Positions 1 through 7,097 of a stretch of DNA of 9,846 bases are shown here, in pieces. The notes under the pieces were generated by a model, which saw nothing but the letters and a program-made list of their open reading frames with translations, had not been told where the DNA came from and searched no databases. Position 1 is the stretch's first letter. Each line of letters begins with the position of its first letter. Source of the DNA: Ignavibacteria bacterium (GTDB lineage Bacteria > Bacteroidota > Ignavibacteria > Ignavibacteriales > Melioribacteraceae); NCBI GenBank assembly GCA_003233295.1, contig QILJ01000066.1:1-9846 (forward strand), given 5' to 3'. The translations under genes were made by a program, and so were the position numbers.

Positions 1-232
1 GAGCGAGGAATGAGGAATAAACATCATGAATAAAATGGGCAAATGATATTGTAACTACATTTCCGGTCTGGAATTTTTTTGTGGAATTCATAAAATAATA
101 TTTGTCCGCCGATAGAATAAATGATCAATTATTGTTGATGAAACTCATATAGATCAACGAAGCAAATATAATAAAATAGAAGAAACCGTTTCTGTAATTA
201 GGGCAAAAAGTTTAAAAAAATCGAATTATAGC
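1..232. other. Non-coding flank downstream of the lipoprotein gene
   Basis: No ORF or RNA gene is seen. It contains a short AGAAA-CGG-TTTCT hairpin (193-181) followed on the minus strand by TCTATTTT, a weak candidate terminator for the lipoprotein gene. It also holds a GTTGAT/ATCAAC inverted repeat with a 13-base spacer (134-158), whose half-sites resemble those at 1778-1791 but are too far apart for the same protein dimer. Confidence 0.4.
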
Positions 233-1729
233 TTATCTATAATCAGGCATTCTGCCTTTATTGGCAATTTTTATCCTGTCGTTTCCATCAATACTCATAA
301 CCCAGATTGACGAGATTCCCGAACTGTTGTTCACATTCTCAAAAATGATTTTTGATCCGTCGGAAGAAAACTGAGGGTTAAAGTCATTTGTTCCGTCAGG
401 TTTGAATGTAGAAATATTTGTTGCGGTTAAACTATCTAAACTATAAAGGTAAATTCTAGCATCAAGCTGTCGTGAAGTTGCATCTTCATAACCGGAAGCA
501 TCTTGACTGTACATAATGAATTTGCCGTCAACTGAAAAGGATGGGGCGGTCATTGCGCCGGGTGCGTTATCAATAATCATCGTCATATTTGAGCCGTCAC
601 TGTTCATTGTATAGATTTCAGAATCGTAAAAACTATTGCCTATTGTTAGTACAATTATTTTATCACCTGAGGCAGACCAGTTGGTTTCCCTGAAATGTCT
701 GTTAGCCGGAGCCGTTGCTATTTGTGTAAGATTTGATCCGTCAGAATTAATTTTATACAATTTATCGTAGTGCGAATAAAGTATTGCTGATCCATCCGGT
801 GACCAACTGAAACCTATGCCTGGGTTATAATTTCCTGCAATTGGAACTTGCGTAACTTGAAAAAGTTCCGAACCGTCAGCATTCATTTTAAATATTTGAT
901 ATGATGCAGTTCTATCAGATGAAAAAGCAATAACATCTCTAACCGGATTGAATCGCGGGTACCAGTCACGAACCGAATTGTTTGTTAATCTAATTAAGTT
1001 ATCCGCAGTTCCATCAGTTGAATATATTTCAAAGTTACCTGTGCTATCGGATGCAAAAACATAAGGATTATAGGGAAGAGATTTTGTCTTAAAACTCCAA
1101 ACATCTCCGTTCACTTCCGGATTGATGCCGTCTTTTGCTATTACCTGCCAGTAATAAACGGAATTGAAACTCAGATTTTCTACATTAAGTGTTGTGTCCT
1201 TAATATTGTTTCCGATCATTGTCGGATTCATTTGACCTGAAACATACATGTAAACATCGTAGAGTAATGAATCACCTTCACTCTGTCCAACTGTACTCCA
1301 AGTAAGATTAAGAGATATATCTTGATCGACTGAACCGTCTTCCGGCAGAGGATTAACCGGAGGAAGAGGAGGAATTTTATCATCATTTTTTATAGTAAGC
1401 AGAATAATTGCTTGGGTTGTTTTATTCTTTTCCACTAGTACGTTTGTGATTGTTTTATTATAGCCGCTCTTTACTGCTGAGATTGTATATGTACCTGTGG
1501 TTAATGTAGTTAAAATGAATTTTCCTTGATCATCTGTAATTATTGAACTGGTTGGAGGTGTAGTTGTAATTGCAACGCCTTGAATTGGTGTTTCATCATC
1601 TGCATCCAATACAGTTCCGCTTATATTTCCATAAAAGATTGGTTCAACTGTGTCTTCCTTGCATGAGGCAAAAAGGACTAACAGTAAAAGCAGTATGACA
1701 AAATTTTTCAAAAAACTATTTTTCAGCAT
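233..1729 (-). CDS. Lipoprotein with CarboxypepD-reg-like, FnIII-like and TolB/PD40 repeats
   Basis: This 498-residue protein has a signal peptide ending FASC, so Cys23 is probably lipidated. Residues ~33-112 resemble the carboxypeptidase regulatory-like beta-sandwich (GNISGTVLDADDETPIQGV...TDDQGKF...GTYTISAVKSGY). Residues ~118-217 resemble an FnIII-type domain (proline-rich linker, LNLTWS, YDVYMY, VYYWQVIAKDG, WSFKT). From ~223 to the end are TolB-like PD40 propeller repeats with the recurrent WSPDGS/FSSDG and IYxMNxDGSxxxx pattern (FSSDR at 269-273, KMNADGS at 281-287, YTMNSDGS at 373-380), probably a six-bladed propeller. The start has GGAG upstream. Such proteins are usually envelope-associated with unknown ligands. 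It is on the same strand as the curli genes but beyond a strong terminator and with its own upstream region, so a link to curli is not shown. Confidence 0.85.
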   Translation of the reverse strand: MLKNSFLKNFVILLLLLVLFASCKEDTVEPIFYGNISGTVLDADDETPIQGVAITTTPPTSSIITDDQGKFILTTLTTGTYTISAVKSGYNKTITNVLVEKNKTTQAIILLTIKNDDKIPPLPPVNPLPEDGSVDQDISLNLTWSTVGQSEGDSLLYDVYMYVSGQMNPTMIGNNIKDTTLNVENLSFNSVYYWQVIAKDGINPEVNGDVWSFKTKSLPYNPYVFASDSTGNFEIYSTDGTADNLIRLTNNSVRDWYPRFNPVRDVIAFSSDRTASYQIFKMNADGSELFQVTQVPIAGNYNPGIGFSWSPDGSAILYSHYDKLYKINSDGSNLTQIATAPANRHFRETNWSASGDKIIVLTIGNSFYDSEIYTMNSDGSNMTMIIDNAPGAMTAPSFSVDGKFIMYSQDASGYEDATSRQLDARIYLYSLDSLTATNISTFKPDGTNDFNPQFSSDGSKIIFENVNNSSGISSIWVMSIDGNDRIKIANKGRMPDYR

Positions 1730-1777
1730 TTATAACTCCGTTTTATATTTAAATACAGCTATTTTATTTCAAGTTCG

Positions 1778-1791
1778 TTGATATACATCAA
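1778..1791. promoter_or_regulatory. Crp/Fnr-type palindrome upstream of the lipoprotein gene
   Basis: TTGAT-ATAC-ATCAA is a perfect match to the TTGAT-N4-ATCAA half-site arrangement bound by Fnr-like members of the Crp/Fnr family. Its centre (1784.5) is 41.5 bp from 1743. A TATTTA hexamer preceded by TG at 1755-1750 would place a start site at about that position, the spacing of class II activation. The palindrome is seen directly; the promoter and the regulator are inferred. Confidence 0.45.
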
Positions 1792-1811
1792 TATTTGTTC
1801 CAATTATAATT

Positions 1812-1850
1812 AAAAACAGACCTGCCCCGCTCGGGTTCTGAGCGGGGCAG
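1812..1850 (-). terminator. Rho-independent terminator of the curli operon
   Basis: CTGCCCCGCT (1850-1841) and AGCGGGGCAG (1831-1822) form a perfect, GC-rich 10-bp stem with a 9-base loop. GTCTGTTTTT follows on the minus strand, with the U-run at 1816-1812. It begins 15 bp after the stop of the CsgB-like gene, so it marks the operon's end and separates it from the lipoprotein gene. Confidence 0.92.
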
Positions 1851-1865
1851 ATCGTAAGTGGGAGC

Positions 1866-2441
1866 TTACCGCACAAAACCCCCATTATAGATTTTAATGG
1901 ACATACCATTTCCTCTTTGTATAATTGAAAGAGGTTTGCTAAAACCGCTATTTTCTACTTGAGTGAACTCATTACTATTTCCATACTGCTCAACACGGGA
2001 TTCAAGATCATTACCGGCAATATTCTGCCGGACAGCATTGAAATCACCGACTTGTAACAGTAAAGAAGTATTATCGTCACCCTCAAATGATGCCTCATAT
2101 TGATTATTGTGCCCAAATTGTGCCCAAACAGCCTTATTGTTGCTTCCCTCTTGGCTTAACTTGGCGCTATTATCGGAACCGGCTTGCAATATAGCGGCAT
2201 AATTATTTAAAGAATTAGGGTTAGTTTGTGTCTGATTCACTTGACTGACATTATTTGAGCCAAACTGTGCAAGATGAGAAGTGTTTGAACCTCTAGCTGG
2301 AAGCGTTTCTAATCCAATTCCTTGGACAGAGCTGTATTTCAGCTGCGCTATCTTGGTTTCAGACATTCTATCATCTTGACCGTATGCGGCAACGCTCAAA
2401 AGCAGCAAGATCATCAGAACATATGTTTTTTTTGTTATCAT
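1866..2441 (-). CDS. csgB: Minor curlin, probable CsgB-like nucleator (191 aa)
   Basis: This is the shortest curlin of the set. The signal peptide runs to about residue 21 (ends VAAYG). About 33 residues without repeats follow, then eight or nine curlin units (AQFGSNN, LQAGSDN, SQEGSNN, AQFGHNN, LQVGDFN, EQYGNSN among them). The C-terminus reads SIIQRGNGMSIKI (172-184) and ends GGFVR. E. coli CsgB ends with a charged unit I recall as IVVQRQSQMAIRVTQR; the QR-x-x-x-M-[AS]-I-[RK] pattern is shared and is absent from the other four curlins here. A non-repeat N-terminus before the first unit is also a CsgB feature. In E. coli, CsgB is surface-held through CsgF and seeds CsgA polymerisation. The start has GAGAGG upstream. 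It is the last gene before a strong terminator. The nucleator role is inference from one C-terminal motif and size. Confidence 0.75.
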   Translation of the reverse strand: MITKKTYVLMILLLLSVAAYGQDDRMSETKIAQLKYSSVQGIGLETLPARGSNTSHLAQFGSNNVSQVNQTQTNPNSLNNYAAILQAGSDNSAKLSQEGSNNKAVWAQFGHNNQYEASFEGDDNTSLLLQVGDFNAVRQNIAGNDLESRVEQYGNSNEFTQVENSGFSKPLSIIQRGNGMSIKIYNGGFVR

Positions 2442-2457
2442 ACCAACCTCTCTTAAC

Positions 2458-2475
2458 TTAACTTTATTAAGTTAA
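2458..2475 (-). promoter_or_regulatory. Intercistronic hairpin between subunit 4 and the CsgB-like gene
   Basis: TTAACTT-AATA-AAGTTAA is a perfect 7-bp stem with a 4-base loop. It contains the subunit 4 stop codon and ends 16 bases before the ATG of the next gene, just ahead of its GAGAGG. AT-rich and without a U-run, it is not a terminator. It might affect coupling or mRNA processing. Confidence 0.35.
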
Positions 2476-3374
2476 TTACTTTGTGTAATGAGTACATCGT
2501 TCATTCCACCAGTTTGAATAATTACTCCAGAATGGTCAAGACCAGTTGATGAAATAGTTCCAACATTCAAGTCTCCAGTTTGGTGTATCATTCCGTAATT
2601 ACCATTACCAGTTTGATTAACTAGTGCGATGTTCAAGTCACCTTTTTGATCAATACCAGGTGACCATGCATTAGTTGGATCTTCGCGAACAACATTACTG
2701 TTCCCAAGTTGATTCACCTCAGAATAGTTACCCATGCCCAATTGTTTAATTTTGGATTTATTCTTATTGCCTTTTTGAGTAACGGTTAGAACATTTAATC
2801 CAAAAAGTCCATCAAGATTAGCCTGTCCAGAATATGCAATATTCTCTCGTCCATGTTGTAGATTGATTGCTATATTGGCTCTGTTTGCTTGATGAATTCT
2901 GGAGTCATTATCCTTACCTGTTTGTGCTTGATAACCAAAATTATAAACTACTCTTGCTTGAGCATCGGCATGGTTTCCATTTCCAAATTGTATTTGGAAA
3001 TGAAGTGAATTCTGCGCATTGGAAAAATGATTGATTATTGCTTCATTATTATTTCCAAGTTGACCTTGTATTCCCTTATTTAGATTTCCATTTTGCGAAA
3101 TGGTAGCAGTATTACTTTCACCAGACTGTCCTTGGAATCCAAAGTTCTCGGAACCTACTTGAGTAATAAAAGCTTTACTCTGGTTGGAAACAAAACTGAG
3201 TTCCATAAAATCACCAGTACCTTGATACTGTGTGGCTTTATTATTATTCCCAGTCTGGTCAACAGACGCTTGGTTATCATTTCCAAGTTGATCAACTGTA
3301 GAAATATTGTCTTGAGCCAGCATTAAACTAGCAGAAAGAAAAATGCTCATAATGACAAATATTATGTTTTTCAT
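2472..3374 (-). CDS. Curlin-repeat amyloid subunit 4 (300 aa)
   Basis: This is a secreted curlin-repeat protein. Two ATGs are possible, at 3386 and 3374. I prefer 3374 because GGTGA lies 5 bases before it and the product starts MKN with a normal signal peptide (to about residue 21, LMLAQ), while nothing SD-like precedes 3386. About 13 units are visible, regular at the start (VDQLGNDNQASV, VDQTGNNNKATQ) and end (VTQKGNKNKSKI, VNQTGNGNYGMI), with a degenerate middle rich in His, Phe, Arg and Asn. A non-repeat break (VVREDPTNAWSPG, 228-240) interrupts the train. It is more basic than subunits 1-3, and its signal peptide is not of their near-identical type. The last ~40 residues match the subunit 2 C-terminal module, including an S-T-G unit. 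It lies 30 bp before the CsgB-like gene. Confidence 0.85.
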   Translation of the reverse strand: MKNIIFVIMSIFLSASLMLAQDNISTVDQLGNDNQASVDQTGNNNKATQYQGTGDFMELSFVSNQSKAFITQVGSENFGFQGQSGESNTATISQNGNLNKGIQGQLGNNNEAIINHFSNAQNSLHFQIQFGNGNHADAQARVVYNFGYQAQTGKDNDSRIHQANRANIAINLQHGRENIAYSGQANLDGLFGLNVLTVTQKGNKNKSKIKQLGMGNYSEVNQLGNSNVVREDPTNAWSPGIDQKGDLNIALVNQTGNGNYGMIHQTGDLNVGTISSTGLDHSGVIIQTGGMNDVLITQSN

Positions 3375-3379
3375 GGTAT

Positions 3380-3384
3380 TCACC
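3380..3384 (-). promoter_or_regulatory. Shine-Dalgarno deciding the start of subunit 4
   Basis: GGTGA, complementary to the 3' end of 16S rRNA, lies 5 bases before ATG 3374. It overlaps the alternative ATG (3386-3384), which itself overlaps the previous stop codon as TAATG. Terminating ribosomes are therefore delivered almost onto this site, suggesting coupled translation. Confidence 0.5.
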
Positions 3385-3385
3385 A

Positions 3386-4441
3386 TTAATTACTTTGAGA
3401 AACATTTGCTATGTTTGAATTACCATTCTGGATAACAGAAGCATCATTATCAACACCATATTGGTATACATTTGCAGTATTCAAATCACCGTTTTGTTGA
3501 ATCAATGCAACATCGTCTTCCCCTTGAAGCAAGTCTATAGCGTTACCATCACCAAATTGGTAACTTTCGATATCTAAAGTTGCACCATCATTTTGCTCGC
3601 CAGTAAATGTATTGAAGTCACCATCTTGTGTAAAATAAGCATTACGTACTGGTACTAGACCAGAGACTCCAGCGTCATAACCAACAGTGTTACCATTACC
3701 ATTTTGAGTTAGAGTAAATTGGTTATCATTACCCAATTGAAATAATTTGCCAACATTACCATTACCCATTTGAGTAACACTTGCATAGTTGTTCTCTGTA
3801 TTATAAACAGGAAAAGTAAAATCATAGGCTCCGTCTTCGTAGATAAAACCCTGAGCAATTTGAGTTTTATTTGAATATCCTTCCTGATCAATAATAACTT
3901 CGTTATTTACTCCTCCGTACTGCCAAACAGCACTATAGTTGTCATCATTTAGTTGTGTGATACTTACTGTACTATTATAACTGGAAAGAGCTGAAGTGAT
4001 AGGAGTTTCACCCCAAAAGCCAAACGCCCATCCTTGGTAAACATATACATTGTTACCCTCACCATTTTGATCAACTGTTGCATCATTATCGTCACCGACT
4101 TGAACAATATTACTTACGAAATTTCCACTTCCGTTTTGATCAACATCAGCTTTGTTTCTACTTCCTGACATAGGAGTAGTTGGAGAATATACAGGGCTTC
4201 CAAAATAATTAGTAGTCATTCCTTGAGCTATATATGCTTCGTTTGAAGACCCATTTTGATTAACGTCCGAAATGTTTTCATCACCGTCAAATTGGCTTAC
4301 CTCAGCATAATTTAGATTTCCTGTTTGTGCTACATTACCTTCGTTATCATTCCCATTTTGGTTTACCGTAGCTGTATTGTTTTGGGCAACTAATGCAGTT
4401 GAAATTAGTATAAAAACAACTGCGGTTAATAATTTTTTCAT
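3386..4441 (-). CDS. Curlin-repeat amyloid subunit 3 with periodic loops (351 aa)
   Basis: This is a secreted CsgA-like protein. The start chosen is ATG at 4441, because GGAG lies 8 bases upstream and a standard signal peptide (ends ALVAQ, residue 20) begins there. An in-frame ATG at 4483 would add 14 residues encoded inside a terminator hairpin. About 15 Q-x-G-x-x-N curlin units are present. Unlike its paralogues, the repeat train is broken by aromatic-rich loops that follow a QG at residues 73-74, 136-137 and 197-198 (about 18-21 residues each), and by a related loop around 254-266, giving a spacing near 60 residues. The signal-peptide coding stretch is 53/56 identical to that of subunit 1. 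The TAA stop shares its last A with an in-frame ATG upstream of the next gene's preferred start. Confidence 0.87.
   Translation of the reverse strand: MKKLLTAVVFILISTALVAQNNTATVNQNGNDNEGNVAQTGNLNYAEVSQFDGDENISDVNQNGSSNEAYIAQGMTTNYFGSPVYSPTTPMSGSRNKADVDQNGSGNFVSNIVQVGDDNDATVDQNGEGNNVYVYQGWAFGFWGETPITSALSSYNSTVSITQLNDDNYSAVWQYGGVNNEVIIDQEGYSNKTQIAQGFIYEDGAYDFTFPVYNTENNYASVTQMGNGNVGKLFQLGNDNQFTLTQNGNGNTVGYDAGVSGLVPVRNAYFTQDGDFNTFTGEQNDGATLDIESYQFGDGNAIDLLQGEDDVALIQQNGDLNTANVYQYGVDNDASVIQNGNSNIANVSQSN
4386..4441 (-). repeat. Signal-peptide cassette, copy in curlin 3
   Basis: These 56 bases cover the start codon and nearly all of the signal peptide. They differ at only 3 positions from 7042-7097 in curlin 1, although the mature proteins are far more diverged. 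Confidence 0.8.
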
Positions 4442-4463
4442 TTTAATACTCCAAAATATTGTT

Positions 4464-4492
4464 AAAAAGCGACGGATGATCACTCATCCATC
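4464..4492 (-). terminator. Internal terminator-like hairpin between curlin subunits 2 and 3
   Basis: In the minus-strand transcript GATGGATGA-GTGA-TCATCCGTC forms a 9-bp stem with one U-G pair and a 4-base loop, followed by GC and then TTTTT (4468-4464). It sits 26 bp after the subunit 2 stop and ends 22 bp before the subunit 3 start. Modest GC content suggests partial termination or 3'-end protection, allowing lower expression of the distal curlins. Confidence 0.55.
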
Positions 4493-4518
4493 ATTTGAAT
4501 TGATTATTCTGAAATTCA

Positions 4519-5739
4519 TTAGTTAGTTTGTGTAATTATCGCTTCATTCATTCCACCGGTTTGAGTAATGGAGCCCATATGCCCGTCACCAGTTGATGTA
4601 ATGCTTCCAACATTTGTGTTGCCAGTTTGTGTGATGTCAGCAATATTACCAATTCCATCTTGTGTAATTGTTGCTTCATTCCAATCACCATCCTGAATAA
4701 TTCCCCAGTTGACGTTATTTGTCCCTGCAATATTACCATCTCCTATTTGGGAAACATCAAGTTCGTTATTATTACCTCTTACTGAATTTGTAGATCTATT
4801 ACCAGTACCGTCTTGAAAGATATCCAGGTTATTATCATCACTTCCAGCCGTATTATTTCCATAAATCCTTGAATTTACGTAATTATTATCACCTTCCTGA
4901 TCACTTTTCATTATGTTATTATTGGTATTGTAGGAAGCTGCTAAATAAGAAAAATTGCTGTTACCATTTGCATCCTGGTCAACATTATTACCACTTCCAG
5001 CAACGACAGTTTGTAGATTATTATCATCACCAGACATATATTGATCAGCAATATTTAAACTACCTTGCTGTTTGATAGACGCATTATTGGCAATACCATT
5101 TTGTTCTTGACGCGCATTATTTGAGTTCCCTTTTTGATTAACAGTTGCATCATTTGAACCGTGCCAACTGGCACTGTGCTCTTCTTGAAGTTGATATGAA
5201 GTATTATTATCACCAATCTGTTCAACAACTGTATAGCCAGTATAATTGTATAATTGCTGTGATTCTGCGCGGTTTGAATTACCTACTTGACGAAAATAAC
5301 TGTTATTTGCTTGTCCTTCTTGGTTTTGCAAACTCCAATTTGAACTTCCAATTTGATCTACAAATGCAGCGTTTTGACCCCATGCTCCGAGCGACGGATC
5401 ACTTTGTGTTATCTCAGCATCGTTTTCATCACCCAATTGAGCAATCCCAGCATGATGTCTTGATCCTGTTTGCAAAATAGAGCCTGTATTTTCATTTCCA
5501 TCCTGTGTTACTCCTTTCGCGAGCATATAACCGGACACGCCATTTGGCCAGTTTCGCCATTTCGTCAGATCATCTTTGTTTTTATCTCCTGTTGAGGTGA
5601 TAGTTCCAACATTTCCAGAACCAGTTTGGTCAACAATTCCATTATTTTCATCACCAATCTGATTGACTGTACCTGTGTTTTGTGCAAAAAACGCAGTTGA
5701 AATAAAAAGAAAGACAACTGCTGTTATTAGTTTTTTCAT
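4519..5739 (-). CDS. Curlin-repeat amyloid subunit 2 (CsgA-like, 406 aa)
   Basis: This is a secreted curlin-repeat protein with a 20-residue signal peptide ending AFFAQ and AGGAG 7 bases before the ATG. About 20 Q-x-G-x-x-N units follow. The first third and last quarter are regular (VNQIGDENNGIV, AQLGDENDAEI, ITQDGIGNIADI). The middle (about 230-330) is richer in Asn/Asp/Ser/Tyr and keeps the N ladder better than the Q ladder. Two units near the ends read ITSTGD, with serine in place of the usual glutamine. The last ~40 residues, ending GGMNEAIITQTN, closely resemble the end of subunit 4, so the two share a terminal module. It lies 32 bp after subunit 1 and is followed by a terminator-like hairpin. 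A tandem paralogue of its neighbours; the division of labour among them cannot be read from sequence. Confidence 0.87.
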   Translation of the reverse strand: MKKLITAVVFLFISTAFFAQNTGTVNQIGDENNGIVDQTGSGNVGTITSTGDKNKDDLTKWRNWPNGVSGYMLAKGVTQDGNENTGSILQTGSRHHAGIAQLGDENDAEITQSDPSLGAWGQNAAFVDQIGSSNWSLQNQEGQANNSYFRQVGNSNRAESQQLYNYTGYTVVEQIGDNNTSYQLQEEHSASWHGSNDATVNQKGNSNNARQEQNGIANNASIKQQGSLNIADQYMSGDDNNLQTVVAGSGNNVDQDANGNSNFSYLAASYNTNNNIMKSDQEGDNNYVNSRIYGNNTAGSDDNNLDIFQDGTGNRSTNSVRGNNNELDVSQIGDGNIAGTNNVNWGIIQDGDWNEATITQDGIGNIADITQTGNTNVGSITSTGDGHMGSITQTGGMNEAIITQTN

Positions 5740-5771
5740 TTTATACTCCTAATTATTTAGTCTTAAATTCA

Positions 5772-7097
5772 TTAGTTACTTTGTGTAATAATTGCTTCGT
5801 TCATAGCACCATTTTGATTAACTAATGCATCATTGCCATCACCATTTTGAAGAACCTTTGCATAGTTATCCATTCCTATCTGTGTAGAATTGATAACATT
5901 TCCATCACCGCTTTGTTGATGTAGGTCTGCATAATTATTATATCCCCAAGTATTTGGTTGATCTTCTGCGGGATCGAAACCAGGATCGCCTTGTTGTTCG
6001 GCATTTATGATTCCATTTGTTCCTTGTTGTGAAGTAACTAAACCATTTACATGTCCAGTTTGAGTTCCTGTTAATACATTACCGCTACCACTCTGGAATA
6101 CTTGTGCAAAGTTATTATACCCCATTCTTAAAGAAGCACTTGCATCGCCTGTTTGATTTACTGTCGCACTATTATTCGAACCATATTTTTGGTTTACAAA
6201 TGTCCAATCTGCATAACCATTTTGATTAACATCAACAACATTTAGTTCATGGTCTTGCCAAACAGTTGCTTTGTTCTTGTCACCTATCTGATCAACAAAA
6301 ACTTGTTGAGCTTCACCAGTTTGAATACTGCTAGCATCATTATTGCTTCCTTGCTGCAGAAATTCGGCATAGATATTTCTTCCGTTACCTTCTTGAGTTG
6401 CAGCATTATCATCACCTATTTGCTGAATATCAGCACTATTTCCGTGACTAGAGCCGTGTCCAGTGAAGATTTGAGTAGCTGTGTTGCCTTCACCTAGTTG
6501 ATCAATTAATATTCTTTCACCTGCATAAATACCAGCATAATAACCGTTGTTTGAACCAGCAAGAGTTTGTGTTGCAGTGTTGTCTGCACCATCTTGGTAT
6601 ATTTTTGCTGTGTTAGTAGTTACACCAGTACCAATTTGAGTTGCAGTGTTTGCAGTTCCACTTTGATCAACCAAGAAATTATCTGTATAACCGCCATTAA
6701 TTGTTTGTGTTGATAAGTTATCAGTTCCTTCTTGAAGCGCAGTAACATGCTGTCCGCTATTAGAACTAGGAGCATTTTCTGTTTGAAAAGCTTGATTGTT
6801 TGCGCCATTTTGATCAACTAAAGCAGTGTTTTCTGTCTTTCCACCACCACCTGTTTGATTTTGATTAACATCAGCGAGGTTAGAAGCCCCTACTTGAGTT
6901 ACAGTAGCTGTTTGTTTACCAGGTCCATAACTTGAAGCTTCTGCTAACTGATCAACTGTTGTAACATTAGAATTTCCAGTTTGATCAACCGTTGCATTTT
7001 GCTCAGCACCAGTCTGATTAACTATTGCACTATTACTTTGTGCAACTAATGCAGTTGAAATTAACATAAAAACAACTGCGGTTAATAATTGTTTCAT
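5772..7097 (-). CDS. Curlin-repeat amyloid subunit 1 (CsgA-like, 441 aa)
   Basis: This is a secreted major-curlin-type protein. A 20-residue signal peptide ends ALVAQ. The remaining ~420 residues are about 18-20 imperfect curlin repeats of the form Q-x-G-x-x-N-x-A-x-x-x-Q (for example VDQTGNSNVTTV, VDQIGDKNKATV, LQNGDGNDALV), each predicted to give a strand-loop-strand layer of a beta-solenoid amyloid. E. coli CsgA has five repeats in about 151 residues, so this protein is nearly three times as long. Between about residues 140 and 260 many units end in NTATQ, placing a glutamine on both strands. It ends NEAIITQSN, nearly the same as subunit 2. It is the first gene after the structured leader and has the strongest ribosome-binding site of the set. 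Export by the adjacent CsgG/E/F is inferred. CsgA-like role, not fibre formation, is what sequence supports. Confidence 0.88.
   Translation of the reverse strand: MKQLLTAVVFMLISTALVAQSNSAIVNQTGAEQNATVDQTGNSNVTTVDQLAEASSYGPGKQTATVTQVGASNLADVNQNQTGGGGKTENTALVDQNGANNQAFQTENAPSSNSGQHVTALQEGTDNLSTQTINGGYTDNFLVDQSGTANTATQIGTGVTTNTAKIYQDGADNTATQTLAGSNNGYYAGIYAGERILIDQLGEGNTATQIFTGHGSSHGNSADIQQIGDDNAATQEGNGRNIYAEFLQQGSNNDASSIQTGEAQQVFVDQIGDKNKATVWQDHELNVVDVNQNGYADWTFVNQKYGSNNSATVNQTGDASASLRMGYNNFAQVFQSGSGNVLTGTQTGHVNGLVTSQQGTNGIINAEQQGDPGFDPAEDQPNTWGYNNYADLHQQSGDGNVINSTQIGMDNYAKVLQNGDGNDALVNQNGAMNEAIITQSN
7042..7097 (-). repeat. Signal-peptide cassette, copy in curlin 1
   Basis: This is the partner of 4386-4441, 53 of 56 bases identical by direct comparison. 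Curlin 2 (start 5739) has a related but clearly more diverged version. Confidence 0.8.

Noticed and set aside
134..158. Second Crp/Fnr box
   Set aside because: The GTTGAT and ATCAAC arms are 13 bases apart, not 4, and no gene start lies downstream in the window.
3709..3891. Minus-strand short ORFs in other frames of curlins (also 4548-4739 and 6620-6817)
   Set aside because: They overlap well-supported curlin repeats in a shifted frame and have no domain or signal features.
4442..4483. Longer N-terminus of curlin 3 starting at ATG 4483
   Set aside because: The extra 14 residues lie within the terminator hairpin, have no Shine-Dalgarno site and would precede an already complete signal peptide.
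4869..5480. Plus-strand ORFs inside the curlin genes (also 3093-3326 and 6249-6497)
   Set aside because: They are antisense shadows of repetitive Asn/Gln/Gly codons, give unrealistic compositions and have no ribosome-binding sites.
1866..7097. CRISPR array or DNA satellite
   Set aside because: The periodicity is at protein level (about 20-22 residues) with heavily diverged DNA; there are no identical repeats with unique spacers.
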